Positions 17,239 to 26,289 of a stretch of 64,000 nt of DNA are shown here, one piece after another. The stretch is from Dyadobacter bucti. GTDB taxonomy: Bacteria > Bacteroidota > Bacteroidia > Cytophagales > Spirosomataceae. Below the pieces are notes generated by a model. The model was given only the letters and a program-made list of their open reading frames with translations. It was not told the DNA's origin and did not search any database. The stretch spans positions 124,001 through 188,000 of the forward strand of contig NZ_SWFP01000001.1 of assembly GCF_005869225.1 (NCBI RefSeq). The letters run 5' to 3'. The translations under genes and the position numbers were made by a program. Position 1 is the stretch's first letter; the number at the start of each line of letters is the position of its first letter.

Positions 17239-17913
17239 TTACTGAATCATAAACGCGTAACTGAGCAGATTTGCACCCATTTGAAGCGCTTTCCGCCTCA
17301 TTTCCTCTGGATCGTTGTAAACACTCTGATCTTCCCAGCCGTTTCCAAGGTCAGTTTCGTAGCTGTAATAACAAACCAACCTGCCTTGCCAGATAAGTCC
17401 AAAACCTTGCGGATGTTTACCGTCATGCTCGTGAATTTTAGGCAGACCTTCGGGAAAGTTATATTTGATGCGGTAGATCTGATGGTCATGAGGCAACTCC
17501 ACGAAGGACAATTCAGGAAACACCTTTTTCATCTCACGCCTTACAAACTGGTCCAATCCATAATTATCGTCCACATGTAAAAATCCTCCTGACAACAGAT
17601 AATTCCGCAAATTTTGCGCCTCTGCATCTGAAAAAACCACATTACCATGCCCGGTCATGTGCACAAAGGGGTAGGTAAAAATATCCGGGCTGCCTACTTC
17701 CACTACATCCTCCACCGGATTGATATTCATTTTGAGCTCTGAATTACAAAACTTGATCAGGTTGGGCAATGACGTCTTATTGGCATACCAGTCGCCGCCG
17801 CCCCCGTATTTGAGCTTCGCAATTTTAAGCGATGATTGTGCCTGGGCAGCATAAACAGTGCCTAGCAGCATCGCCAACATTATTATCCTGAAATTCGCTA
17901 CTGTTATTCTCAT
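17239..17913 (-). CDS. Exported DUF4159 protein
   Basis: This 224-residue protein has a signal peptide (M-R-I-T-V-A-N-F, hydrophobic core, then A-A-Q-A-Q-S). The mature part has the DUF4159 pattern: Y-G-G-G-G-D-W-Y-A-N, F-V-H-M-T-G-H-G-N-V-V-F, G-G-F-L-H-V-D-D-N-Y-G-L-D near residue 115, and L-P-H-D-H-Q-I-Y. The fold resembles class I glutamine amidotransferases, though no role is established. The ATG at 17913 is preferred over 17931 because it begins a clean signal peptide and leaves a 10-bp gap after the rsmE stop. The two are probably cotranscribed. Confidence 0.83.
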   Translation of the reverse strand: MRITVANFRIIMLAMLLGTVYAAQAQSSLKIAKLKYGGGGDWYANKTSLPNLIKFCNSELKMNINPVEDVVEVGSPDIFTYPFVHMTGHGNVVFSDAEAQNLRNYLLSGGFLHVDDNYGLDQFVRREMKKVFPELSFVELPHDHQIYRIKYNFPEGLPKIHEHDGKHPQGFGLIWQGRLVCYYSYETDLGNGWEDQSVYNDPEEMRRKALQMGANLLSYAFMIQ

Positions 17914-17923
17914 AAATATCCTG

Positions 17924-18631
17924 TTAAACAATCTGTGCCAGGTTCACCGCATGGCAGCCGGCAACCGCCGCCGTTTCTGTACGCAACCTCGTCTGACCCA
18001 GCGATACCGTTACATATCCGTTCTCTTGCGCCAAAACAACCTCCTTTTCACTAAAATCCCCTTCCGGGCCGATCAGTAAAGAAGTAGTGCTGTCTTTACG
18101 GCTTTTCTTAAAAACATGCTCCTCTTTTGCGTGATCAGGCACATAAGCGATCATTTTCACCTGCTCACCACGGTTCGCGACAAAAATCTCGTATTTGTTA
18201 TTTACAGTGATCACCGGCATATAATATTGCTGAGACTGCTTCATAGCCGCCGCTGCGATACGGTTCAGACGTGTCAGGTTAACCACTCTGTTCAAAGTCT
18301 CCAGGTTCGTATGCTCGGTCACGAGAAAATCAATACGTTCCACCCCTATCTCGGTCATTTTTTCAACCATCCATTCATTACGCTCAGCCTTGCGGGTAGG
18401 TGCTATGGCCATATGTACGGAAAAAGACCTTGGAGGGATTACCCGGGTCTCCAGTACTTCATATCCTGCTTTTTTTCCCTGGATGTTTAACACACATTTC
18501 TGCAAAAGCCCTCTGCCATCTGTTACCTGAATGATATCGCCGGACCCCAGTCTAAGAACCTTCGAACTATGCCTCGCCTCCTCTTCATCCAGTTCATAAA
18601 GGTTGGCTTCCGGCTGATAAAATAAATGCAT
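17924..18631 (-). CDS. rsmE: 16S rRNA (uracil-1498-N3)-methyltransferase
   Basis: This 235-residue SPOUT methyltransferase modifies U1498 of 16S rRNA. Diagnostic segments are H-S-S-K-V-L-R-L-G-S-G-D near residue 21, the SAM-binding knot L-L-I-G-P-E-G-D-F at 185-193, and L-G-Q-T-R-L-R-T-E-T-A-A at 211-222. Length is normal. It is the first gene of a short minus-strand operon with the DUF4159 gene. Confidence 0.95.
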   Translation of the reverse strand: MHLFYQPEANLYELDEEEARHSSKVLRLGSGDIIQVTDGRGLLQKCVLNIQGKKAGYEVLETRVIPPRSFSVHMAIAPTRKAERNEWMVEKMTEIGVERIDFLVTEHTNLETLNRVVNLTRLNRIAAAAMKQSQQYYMPVITVNNKYEIFVANRGEQVKMIAYVPDHAKEEHVFKKSRKDSTTSLLIGPEGDFSEKEVVLAQENGYVTVSLGQTRLRTETAAVAGCHAVNLAQIV

Positions 18632-19024
18632 GCGGATGTAATAATGTATAAGATAATGACGAAAGTTCTAATTTCAAAAATAGAGGATATTTATCCAACA
18701 GCCACCATGATCGATCATTCTTTTGTGACGTAGGCCTATGGGTTCACTATAAACGAAATAATTGCATTTTCTCATTATTCTACGTCCTCCAACCTATATA
18801 TTAAGCCTAGTTGATGTGATTTTACACAAATTTTTCGTCTGGCCGCTATTTTTAAAACTGAACATATTTATTAAAATAGTACATTTTTTAATGCTAATAC
18901 TACCATTAACCCAATAATATTCTGTCTAACCATAATATTTCTTAGATATTATTTTTTGTAAATACATTTTTGCATTAATATTGTGCCGTTATACTTATTC
19001 GTCACCACTTTATCTAGTACTATT
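18632..19024. other. 393-bp gene-free divergent region between rsmE and the GSII gene
   Basis: It is AT-rich, especially after 18830. Apart from the rsmE -7 box I see no conserved element. The GSII promoter must lie here; the T-rich stretch ATACATTTTTG near 18962-18972 is close to, but not an exact match for, TAnnTTTG. No small ORF is convincing. Confidence 0.5.
18675..18682 (-). promoter_or_regulatory. -7 box TATTTTTG upstream of rsmE
   Basis: This matches TAnnTTTG on the minus strand, 43 bp before the rsmE ATG. No well-placed -33 TTG was seen. Confidence 0.35.
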
Positions 19025-20035
19025 ATGTCAAAATCCAAGCTGGAATATATTTGGTTGGATGGCTATAAGCCGACCCAAAGTTTACGCAGCAAAACCAAAA
19101 TTGAAAGCGACTTTAGTGGAAAACTGGAAGATTGCAGCAATTGGTCATTTGATGGTTCTTCTACCGAGCAGGCGCTTGGCGGTTCATCAGACTGTTTGCT
19201 GAAACCTGTTTACATAATCCCTGACCCGCTTCGTAAAGATGCGTATCTGGTAATGTGCGAAGTTCTCAATGCCGATGGAACTCCTCACGTATCCAACGGT
19301 CGGGCCACAATTGAAGATGATGACAATGATTTCTGGTTCGGTTTTGAGCAGGAATATTTCCTTTGGGATACTGAAACCAATAAACCTCTGGGCTTCCCTG
19401 CAAACGGATTCCCTGCACCACAAGGACCATACTATTGCTCAGTAGGTGCATACAATGCATTTGGCCGCGATATCATCGAAGAACATCTTGATGCATGCCT
19501 TGAAGCTGGTCTGAATGTGGAAGGTATCAATGCGGAAGTTGCAGCAGGACAGTGGGAATTCCAGATCTTCGCAAAGGGTGCGAAAGAAGCTGGTGACCAG
19601 ATCTGGCTTGGTCGTTACCTGCTTGAAAGAATCGGAGAGAAATATGGTGTTGCAATCAACTGGCACTGCAAGCCTCTGGGCGAGCTTGACTGGAACGGAA
19701 GCGGAATGCATGCTAACTTCTCGAACACTGCTTTGAGAACTGCCGGCAGCAAAGAAGTATTCGACAAAGTTTGCGAGTCTTTCCGTCCTGTTGTAAAAGA
19801 ACATATCGAAGTTTACGGTGCAGATAACCACCTGCGTTTGACAGGAAAGCACGAAACTGCAAGTATTCATGATTTCAGCTACGGAGTTTCTGACCGTGGT
19901 GCGTCCATTCGTATACCTGTACTGGTTCCACAGAAAGGATGGAGCGGCTATCTTGAAGACCGTCGTCCAAACTCAGCTGCTGATCCTTATAAAGTTGCTG
20001 CCCGTATCATCAAAACTGTTAAATCAGCTTTGTAA
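19025..20035 (+). CDS. Glutamine synthetase, eukaryote-like type II
   Basis: This 336-residue enzyme ligates ammonia to glutamate using ATP. Its length and motifs fit the compact GSII form common in eukaryotes and found in some Bacteroidetes: W-S-F-D-G-S-S-T-E-Q-A near residue 40, F-G-F-E-Q-E-Y-F-L-W at 105-114 (metal ligands), N-G-S-G-M-H-A-N at 214-221, and R-G-A-S-I-R-I-P at 291-298. The ATG at 19025 begins M-S-K-S-K-L-E-Y-I-W; a GTG at 18983 would only add an atypical extension. Type III glnN lies about 660 bp downstream on the other strand. Confidence 0.93.
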   Translation: MSKSKLEYIWLDGYKPTQSLRSKTKIESDFSGKLEDCSNWSFDGSSTEQALGGSSDCLLKPVYIIPDPLRKDAYLVMCEVLNADGTPHVSNGRATIEDDDNDFWFGFEQEYFLWDTETNKPLGFPANGFPAPQGPYYCSVGAYNAFGRDIIEEHLDACLEAGLNVEGINAEVAAGQWEFQIFAKGAKEAGDQIWLGRYLLERIGEKYGVAINWHCKPLGELDWNGSGMHANFSNTALRTAGSKEVFDKVCESFRPVVKEHIEVYGADNHLRLTGKHETASIHDFSYGVSDRGASIRIPVLVPQKGWSGYLEDRRPNSAADPYKVAARIIKTVKSAL

Positions 20036-20048
20036 TATCTTTAGACAG

Positions 20049-20094
20049 AATAAACATAAAAAAACCACCTTGCGGTGGTTTTTTTATGTTTATT
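20049..20094. terminator. Bidirectional terminator between the GSII gene and the acidic protein gene
   Basis: A perfect 21-bp stem (20049-20069 with 20074-20094) has a 4-nt loop. The core is CCACC-TTGC-GGTGG, with seven-base A and T runs on either side, so it can terminate transcription from both strands. Confidence 0.9.
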
Positions 20095-20105
20095 AATTTT
20101 AGAGA

Positions 20106-20660
20106 TCAATCCTCGTCTTCACTCCCGGTGAAAGAATAGAGCGTAGGATCAAGCTGGATACGGCCGGAGTTAAATCTTATAATGAAATCGTTGATCGTCT
20201 TTTCATTGATTTCGGTTTTGTTCAAACCAACCTCCAGACCAATTCCGTATTCAAACTGATTGTCGATTTCGACATGCTCGCGAACGGTTATCTCTTCATT
20301 TTCTTCAATTTCCTCAATAAATTCCGTCAACAGCAATTCTGCTTCTTCGTCCTCCTCTTCCGTGATCTTTTCATCTCCTGCCCGCTCATCCTGAGATACA
20401 TAGTGAGGCATCTCTTTTTTCAGCCTTTCCAGTGCGGCATCATATACTAATGTAGAATGGTGCAGCCTTAGCGTATATATCAGGGCGTCATAAACGACTT
20501 CCTTTTCTTTATAATATCCCACGAACTGAACATGTGCATGTTCGTTGTTTTCCTCTTCTTCATCTTCCAGTTCGTCTGCAACATAAATAAAGTTCAATCG
20601 CTCTGCTTTACATTCCTTTTTAAGCTGAGCAATTTCTTCTGGATCAAATCCCGGATTCAT
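20106..20660 (-). CDS. Highly acidic hypothetical protein between two glutamine synthetase genes
   Basis: I do not recognise this 184-residue protein. It is rich in Glu and Asp, with runs such as L-E-D-E-E-E-E-N-N-E near residue 31 and E-E-E-D-E-E-A-E near 101. It has a folded-looking middle (V-Q-F-V-G-Y-Y-K-E-K-E-V-V-Y-D-A-L-I-Y) and no signal peptide or TM helix, so it is likely cytoplasmic. It lies 35 bp downstream of glnN on the same strand and is probably cotranscribed. The ATG at 20660 (M-N-P-G-F-D-P-E-E) is chosen over one at 20693. A role linked to glutamine synthetase is only a guess from position. Confidence 0.6.
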   Translation of the reverse strand: MNPGFDPEEIAQLKKECKAERLNFIYVADELEDEEEENNEHAHVQFVGYYKEKEVVYDALIYTLRLHHSTLVYDAALERLKKEMPHYVSQDERAGDEKITEEEDEEAELLLTEFIEEIEENEEITVREHVEIDNQFEYGIGLEVGLNKTEINEKTINDFIIRFNSGRIQLDPTLYSFTGSEDED

Positions 20661-20695
20661 AGTTTTTATTATTTGTTTAACCGATAACTGCAAAA

Positions 20696-22882
20696 TTACT
20701 CTAAAAATAACATTTCACGGTATTTTGCCAAAGGCCAATCTTCGTCATCAATCAGGAGTTCGAGCTTATCCACGTGGTAGCGGATCTCATCAAAATGCCC
20801 TTTCACATCAGAACCGTACAATCTGGCACGTTCAAACAGATCGTCAACATTGTTCGCGGCTTTCCTGCTTTCGGTCATGGCATGCACTACCCTTTTGATT
20901 ACCACCACATGTGAAGATATGTCTTTGATAATTTCCTTGATGGGTTCGGCTTCTTCCAACATTTCCAGATCGGTCAGCGAGCGGGCAGTCTGCGCCAGCT
21001 TGAACTGGTATTTAACAACCGTCGAAACAATGTGGTTAAGTGCCAGATCGCCAATTACCCTCGATTCTATCTGTAATTTCTTGACATAATTTTCCAATTC
21101 AATTTCATACCGGGCGTGCAGTTCACGGGATGTGAGCACACTCATTTTTTCAAAAACAGCAACCGTTTCTTGAGTTTTGTAAGCATACAAAGCATCATAG
21201 GTAGCTCTGATATTGCTGAGCCCCCTGTTTTTCGCTTCTTCGACCCATTCCTCCGAGTAGCCATTCCCTTCGAAAAGTATTCGTTTGGACTCCTTGAAAT
21301 ATCTTTTAAGAATTTCAACCGTAGCTACCTTCTTTTCTTCTCCGGCAGCCAGGCGCTCGTCCATTTCCTTTTTGAATTCAGCCAGCTGATGGGCCACGAT
21401 TGTATTCAGCACAATCATCGGCGACGCACTGTTCTGCGCACTGCCAACTGCCCGGTATTCAAATTTATTCCCTGTAAAGCAAAAAGGTGAGGTCCTGTTT
21501 CTGTCGGTGTTGTCACGCTGAAGATTGGGAATGCGTGTTATGCCCAGCTTGTAGTAAAAATTCTCTCCTTTTTCCAGTGTGATTTCTCCCTTGTTGACCA
21601 GGTCTTCCAGCATGGTGGTCAGCTCGTTGCCCAGGAATACAGACACGATCGACGGAGGTGCTTCGTTGGCGCCCAGCCTGTGTTCATTTCCGGCGGATGA
21701 TATGGATGCTCTCAGCAAGTCCGCATGATCGTGCACCGCTTTGACCACATTGAGCAAAAACGTCAGAAAACGCAGATTTTCCTTCGGTTTGGTCGTAGGT
21801 GCCAGCAGGTTTATCCCAGTGTCCGTCGACAGCGACCAGTTATTATGTTTTCCGCTTCCGTTTATTCCGGCGAACGGTTTTTCATGAAACAATACCTGGA
21901 AATTGTGCTTATCCCCTATTTTTTGCATCAAATCCATCAGCAAGGCATTGTGATCGATCGCCAGGTTCACCTCTTCAAATGTAGGGGCACATTCGAACTG
22001 GCCGGGCGCAACTTCATTATGCCGTGTGCGCACCGGAATCCCAAGCTTTAAAGCTTCAAACTCGAAATCCACCATGAATGCATTGACACGCGGCGAGATT
22101 GAACCGAAATAATGATCGTCAAGCTGCTGGCCACGGGCAGGGCTGTGGCCAAAAACAGTTCTTCCGGCCATCAATAAATCAGGCCGAGCGTAATACAATG
22201 CTTTATCGACCAGAAAATACTCCTGCTCAATCCCCAATGTAGCAGTTACCTTATCGACGTCCCTGTTAAAAAACTGGCATACCGAAGTTGCAGCTTTGTC
22301 CAGCACAACAAGTGACCTCAGCAGGGGTGCCTTATAATCCAGTGCTTCGCCGGTATAGGAGATAAAAACTGAAGGAATACACAAAGTCTTCCCACCCGCA
22401 CCGTTGTCCATCAGAAACGCAGGAGAACTCGGGTCCCAGCCCGTATAGCCACGGGCTTCAAAAGTAGCACGCAATCCCCCACTCGGGAACGAAGAAGCGT
22501 CCGGTTCCTGTTGTACGAGAGCGCTGCCTTTGAATTTTTCAACGGCTTTTCCGTCCATAGTGAGGTCAAAAAAGGAGTCATGCTTTTCAGCGGTGGTACC
22601 TGTCAGCGGCTGGAACCAGTGCGTATAATGGGTTGCCCCCTTTGAAATAGCCCAGGATTTCATGGCTGCCGAAACCTCGTCGGCCACTTCCCTGTCGATG
22701 GTCGAACCGGAGCGGATTGCATTCGAAATTTTGGTATATGCTTCGGCGGAAAGTAAAGTCCGCATTACATCGTCACTGAAAGTATTGCTACCATACAAGT
22801 CGGCTACTTTTTCGACAGGAGGGGTTAAAACGGGAGCTACACGGCCCTGAGCAATCTCAAAAGCTTTGGAACGAAAAGTCAT
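20696..22882 (-). CDS. glnN: Glutamine synthetase type III
   Basis: This 728-residue enzyme is the long GSIII form typical of Bacteroidetes and cyanobacteria. Diagnostic segments are G-I-E-Q-E-Y-F-L-V-D near residue 220, H-E-K-P-F-A-G-I-N-G-S-G-K-H near 333, and N-R-T-S-P-F-C-F-T-G-N-K-F-E-Y near 465. The N-terminal half begins F-E-I-A-Q-G-R-V-A-P-V. It makes glutamine from glutamate and ammonia, and in other species is induced by nitrogen limitation. It has a good Bacteroidetes-type promoter just upstream. Confidence 0.96.
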   Translation of the reverse strand: MTFRSKAFEIAQGRVAPVLTPPVEKVADLYGSNTFSDDVMRTLLSAEAYTKISNAIRSGSTIDREVADEVSAAMKSWAISKGATHYTHWFQPLTGTTAEKHDSFFDLTMDGKAVEKFKGSALVQQEPDASSFPSGGLRATFEARGYTGWDPSSPAFLMDNGAGGKTLCIPSVFISYTGEALDYKAPLLRSLVVLDKAATSVCQFFNRDVDKVTATLGIEQEYFLVDKALYYARPDLLMAGRTVFGHSPARGQQLDDHYFGSISPRVNAFMVDFEFEALKLGIPVRTRHNEVAPGQFECAPTFEEVNLAIDHNALLMDLMQKIGDKHNFQVLFHEKPFAGINGSGKHNNWSLSTDTGINLLAPTTKPKENLRFLTFLLNVVKAVHDHADLLRASISSAGNEHRLGANEAPPSIVSVFLGNELTTMLEDLVNKGEITLEKGENFYYKLGITRIPNLQRDNTDRNRTSPFCFTGNKFEYRAVGSAQNSASPMIVLNTIVAHQLAEFKKEMDERLAAGEEKKVATVEILKRYFKESKRILFEGNGYSEEWVEEAKNRGLSNIRATYDALYAYKTQETVAVFEKMSVLTSRELHARYEIELENYVKKLQIESRVIGDLALNHIVSTVVKYQFKLAQTARSLTDLEMLEEAEPIKEIIKDISSHVVVIKRVVHAMTESRKAANNVDDLFERARLYGSDVKGHFDEIRYHVDKLELLIDDEDWPLAKYREMLFLE

Positions 22883-22909
22883 TGTTTATTGATTTATATT
22901 AATTCTTCC

Positions 22910-22941
22910 CAAAATTATCTAATTCATGATACGTTCAACAA
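22910..22941 (-). promoter_or_regulatory. Promoter of glnN: TTG-N21-TAATTTTG
   Basis: On the minus strand TAATTTTG occupies 22917-22910. TTG triplets lie 18 and 21 bp further upstream, matching the TTTG/TAnnTTTG sigma-A pattern of Bacteroidetes. The leader would be about 20 nt. Confidence 0.5.
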
Positions 22942-23038
22942 TTCCGGTGCAGATTTTACATATTTTCAGTTTGAGCTATGTGTATTAACATTGATTTAAT
23001 CAATTTTTCGGACTTTTGCATATTGTTACAAGACACCA

Positions 23039-24874
23039 ATGCGTAAAAGAATTGAATTTATCGGCCTGTACGGGCTTCTCTGGATAGTGCTTTTCCAGTT
23101 TTTCCGTATCCTCTTTCTCATTTATCATCACAAAAAAACACTAGAACTTCCTTCGTCGCTTTGGGTCAGCAGTGCCTGGCACGGGTTACAGATGGACATT
23201 TCCTTTACCGGTTATATCCTCGTTATTCCTACCATGCTGATCGCGTTTACTGCAAGAAGCTGGAGCTGGTATTACAAGACACTCAAAGTATTCAGCGCCG
23301 TCGTTTCCTCCCTGATCGTATTCCTTGTGGTTGCCGACCTCGAACTGTTTCGTGCATGGGGATTCCGCATTGACGGCAGTTCCCTGCATTATCTTAAAAC
23401 CCCGGCAGAAGCCCTGGCATCCATGGGGTCATCTCCTGTTTTTTCTTTGCTTTTGCTGTTTATGATACTGGTTCTTTTGGTAAACAGGCTTCTTGGGACA
23501 GTTATTAAACGTAGTGTACCTTCTTTCCAAAAAACAGCTTTCACCGTTAATTTCATCGTTTTTTTAATCCTCACAGGAAGCCTGATCATCCCGATACGCG
23601 GGGGATTTCAGCTTGCGCCTATGAATGAAAGTACGGTTTTTTTCAGTACCAAAAGCTTTGCTAATTATGCAGCCGTAAATGTCCCCTGGAATTACGTAGC
23701 CTCCCTCGTGAATGCTACGTACTCGAAGAAAAACCCCTTCCTGTATTCCGATGAAAAAGAAGCTGAGCGGATCGTTTCTTCTTTCTATAAAGCCGTCGGG
23801 GAAACTGAGCAGCTGATCAATACCGAACAGCCGGTGAATGTGGTTGTGATCATCTGGGAGAGTTTTACGGCCAAAGTGGTTGCCGGGCTGAATGGTGTAA
23901 AAAATGTTACACCTCAGTTCGACCGACTGTCAAAAGAAGGAATTCTGTTTACCAATATGTATGCAAGCGGTAACCGCAGCGACAAGGGAATGGTAGCAAT
24001 ATTGAGCGGATATCCCGCCCAGCCCACGCAGTCGATCATTAAAATACCAAAAAAAACCGTTTCGCTTCCCTCTCTTCCCAAGACATTAAAGAACGCTGGC
24101 TGGTATACTTCGTTCTATTACGGAGGCGAGACTGAATTCGCCAATATGAAATCCTATTTTCTGCAACAGGGGTTTGACAAAATAACGGACAAAAACGATT
24201 TTGATAAAGCAGACATGAATTCCAAATGGGGCGCGCATGACCACATTGTTCTCGACCGGCTGCTGGCCGACCTCGATAAAAAGAAGCAGCCTTTTTTTTC
24301 GTCAGTTTTTACGCTAAGCAGCCACGAACCTTTTGAAGTGCCTGTCAAGACGGTCATTCAGGGAAATGATTCTGAGCATTTGTTCCTGAACGCACATCAC
24401 TACACCGACGCTTCGATTGGCGATTTTATAGAAAAGGCAAAAACAAAACCGTGGTGGAAAAATACATTGGTTGTCATCATTGCGGATCACGGGCATCCCC
24501 TTCCGGAGACGCAAAAAACAAAGCCCTCAGAATTTCACATTCCGATGCTCTGGCTCGGTGGTGTGCTCGAAAAGAAAGGTGTCAGGATAGACTCACTATG
24601 TTCGCAAACTGACTTTGCTGCGACGCTACTCAATCAGCTACATGTGCCATCGACGTCTTTTAAATGGAGCAACGATATCATGAAAAAAGGCCGTGTGCCA
24701 TTCGCATACTTTGCTTTTAGTAACGGACTGGGCTGGATGAAACCGCAGGGTTTTATAGTTCGGGATAATATTGGAGGGAACATTACTGAAAACAGCGGCG
24801 TTCTCAAATCTTACGAAGAAAAAAATGGCAAAGCTTATCTGCAGGCTTCCTTTACAGATTATTTAAAGCGTTGA
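23039..24874 (+). CDS. LTA synthase family sulfatase-fold phosphoglycerol/phosphoethanolamine transferase-like protein
   Basis: This 611-residue protein has about five N-terminal TM helices (first 190 residues) and a large exported alkaline-phosphatase/sulfatase-fold domain. Metal and nucleophile-region motifs are V-V-I-I-W-E-S-F near residue 272, N-R-S-D-K-G-M-V-A near 317, G-A-H-D-H near 400, and I-I-A-D-H-G-H near 480. The architecture is that of LtaS/OpgB enzymes, which transfer head groups from phospholipids to envelope glycans. A Gram-negative Bacteroidete has no LTA, so the acceptor is unknown. Thr is usual for the nucleophile in LtaS (N-R-T); here it is Ser. Confidence 0.83.
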   Translation: MRKRIEFIGLYGLLWIVLFQFFRILFLIYHHKKTLELPSSLWVSSAWHGLQMDISFTGYILVIPTMLIAFTARSWSWYYKTLKVFSAVVSSLIVFLVVADLELFRAWGFRIDGSSLHYLKTPAEALASMGSSPVFSLLLLFMILVLLVNRLLGTVIKRSVPSFQKTAFTVNFIVFLILTGSLIIPIRGGFQLAPMNESTVFFSTKSFANYAAVNVPWNYVASLVNATYSKKNPFLYSDEKEAERIVSSFYKAVGETEQLINTEQPVNVVVIIWESFTAKVVAGLNGVKNVTPQFDRLSKEGILFTNMYASGNRSDKGMVAILSGYPAQPTQSIIKIPKKTVSLPSLPKTLKNAGWYTSFYYGGETEFANMKSYFLQQGFDKITDKNDFDKADMNSKWGAHDHIVLDRLLADLDKKKQPFFSSVFTLSSHEPFEVPVKTVIQGNDSEHLFLNAHHYTDASIGDFIEKAKTKPWWKNTLVVIIADHGHPLPETQKTKPSEFHIPMLWLGGVLEKKGVRIDSLCSQTDFAATLLNQLHVPSTSFKWSNDIMKKGRVPFAYFAFSNGLGWMKPQGFIVRDNIGGNITENSGVLKSYEEKNGKAYLQASFTDYLKR

Positions 24875-24885
24875 TTATAAAAGTG

Positions 24886-24893
24886 TAATTTTG
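24886..24893 (+). promoter_or_regulatory. -7 box TAATTTTG upstream of mtaB
   Basis: This matches TAnnTTTG, 18 bp before the mtaB ATG, in the short gap after the LTA-synthase-like gene. A -33 TTG at normal spacing is not evident. Confidence 0.35.
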
Positions 24894-24910
24894 CAGGAAT
24901 ATTTGAAACT

Positions 24911-26239
24911 ATGAAAAAGGTCGCATTTTACACATTAGGCTGTAAACTGAATTATTCGGAAAGCTCGTCCATCGGCAGGATGTTTGAGCAGAAAGGATAT
25001 CAGAAAGTAGAATTCAACGAGTCTCCTGATATTTTTATTATCAATACCTGCTCGGTTACCGAAAACGCTGACAAGAAGTGCCGCAAGATTGTGAGGGAAG
25101 CGCAGAAGATCAATTCTGACGGATATGTGGCGATCATCGGCTGCTATGCGCAGCTGAAACCCCAGGAAATTTCAGAAATTCCCGGGGTCGACGCAGTACT
25201 GGGTGCCGCCGAGAAGTTCAGACTGGTGGAATTGATCGATACTTTTGAAAAAACACCGTCAGGGCAACCCGCCCAGATCCTCGCGTCGCACATTGATGAT
25301 GCTGTTGACTACCATACCTCCTATTCGCTCAACGACAGGACCCGTACTTTTCTGAAGGTCCAGGATGGCTGCGATTATCCTTGTGCATACTGTACAATTC
25401 CGCTTGCGCGGGGTAAAAGCCGCTCGGATACGATTGCAAACATTGTAAAAGCTGCGAATGAAATTGCTGCCCGGGATGTGAAGGAAATTGTGCTAACCGG
25501 CGTCAATATCGGTGATTTCGGTTTACACGGAGGTGAGCGAACAGAGACTTTTCTTGATCTTGTGAAAGCCCTGGATGAAGTGGAAGGGATTTTGCGTTTC
25601 CGGATTTCGTCCATCGAACCCAATTTACTTACTGATGAGATCATTGAATTCGTGGCCCAGTCGAAACGTTTTGCGCATCACTTCCATATCCCGCTGCAAT
25701 CCGGCTCCAACAAAGTGCTGGGGTTGATGAAGCGCCGTTACAAACGGGAATTGTATACCGAACGGGTTGAAAAGATCAAGGCTCTGATGCCTGACTGCTG
25801 TATAGGCGTGGACGTGATCGTTGGACATCCAGGGGAAACGAAAGAGTATTTCAATGAAAGCTACCAGTTTCTGAACGAGCTGGATATATCTTATCTGCAC
25901 GTTTTTACCTATTCGGAACGTGAAAATACTTCGGCCCTGGCAATCAGGCCGATCATTCCAAAATCGGAAAGAGCAGAACGTTCAAAAATGCTTCACATTC
26001 TTTCTGAAAAGAAAAAAAGGCATTTCTATGAAGAGCAAATCGGCAAAACAGGCGTTGTTCTTTTTGAAGATGAAATTCAGAACGGGCAAATGCTGGGTTT
26101 TACAGGCAACTACGTTCGCGTAGCCGTGAAGTATGATCCGCTGCTGATCAACGAGACCAAGGAAATCCGGTATGACTATTTGAATGATGGCGGACTTATG
26201 GAAGTTCTGGAACTTGAAGAAGAAGTATTGCATCATTAG
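24911..26239 (+). CDS. mtaB: tRNA t6A37 methylthiotransferase
   Basis: This 442-residue radical-SAM enzyme converts t6A37 to ms2t6A37 in ANN-decoding tRNAs. The N-terminal UPF0004 domain has three Cys (T-L-G-C-K-L-N, N-T-C-S-V-T-E, G-C-Y-A-Q) for one 4Fe-4S cluster. The radical-SAM cluster is in G-C-D-Y-P-C-A-Y-C near residue 155. A C-terminal TRAM-like region follows. The T-L-G-C-K-L-N-Y-S-E start is typical of MtaB rather than MiaB or RimO. Two inverted repeats follow the gene. Confidence 0.93.
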   Translation: MKKVAFYTLGCKLNYSESSSIGRMFEQKGYQKVEFNESPDIFIINTCSVTENADKKCRKIVREAQKINSDGYVAIIGCYAQLKPQEISEIPGVDAVLGAAEKFRLVELIDTFEKTPSGQPAQILASHIDDAVDYHTSYSLNDRTRTFLKVQDGCDYPCAYCTIPLARGKSRSDTIANIVKAANEIAARDVKEIVLTGVNIGDFGLHGGERTETFLDLVKALDEVEGILRFRISSIEPNLLTDEIIEFVAQSKRFAHHFHIPLQSGSNKVLGLMKRRYKRELYTERVEKIKALMPDCCIGVDVIVGHPGETKEYFNESYQFLNELDISYLHVFTYSERENTSALAIRPIIPKSERAERSKMLHILSEKKKRHFYEEQIGKTGVVLFEDEIQNGQMLGFTGNYVRVAVKYDPLLINETKEIRYDYLNDGGLMEVLELEEEVLHH

Positions 26240-26249
26240 CGCACCCAGT

Positions 26250-26275
26250 TGGCGCCGATTTCCAAATCGGCACCA
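26250..26275. repeat. Short inverted repeat after mtaB
   Basis: The arms TGGCGCCGATTT and AAATCGGCACCA pair over 12 bp with one mismatch and a 2-nt loop. There is no T run, so this may be a dispersed palindromic repeat rather than a terminator. Confidence 0.55.
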
Positions 26276-26289
26276 GACAGATTAAACAC

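Noticed and set aside
18983..19024. N-terminal extension of GSII from a GTG codon
   Set aside because: The extra 14 residues are not typical; the ATG at 19025 gives the normal family N terminus.
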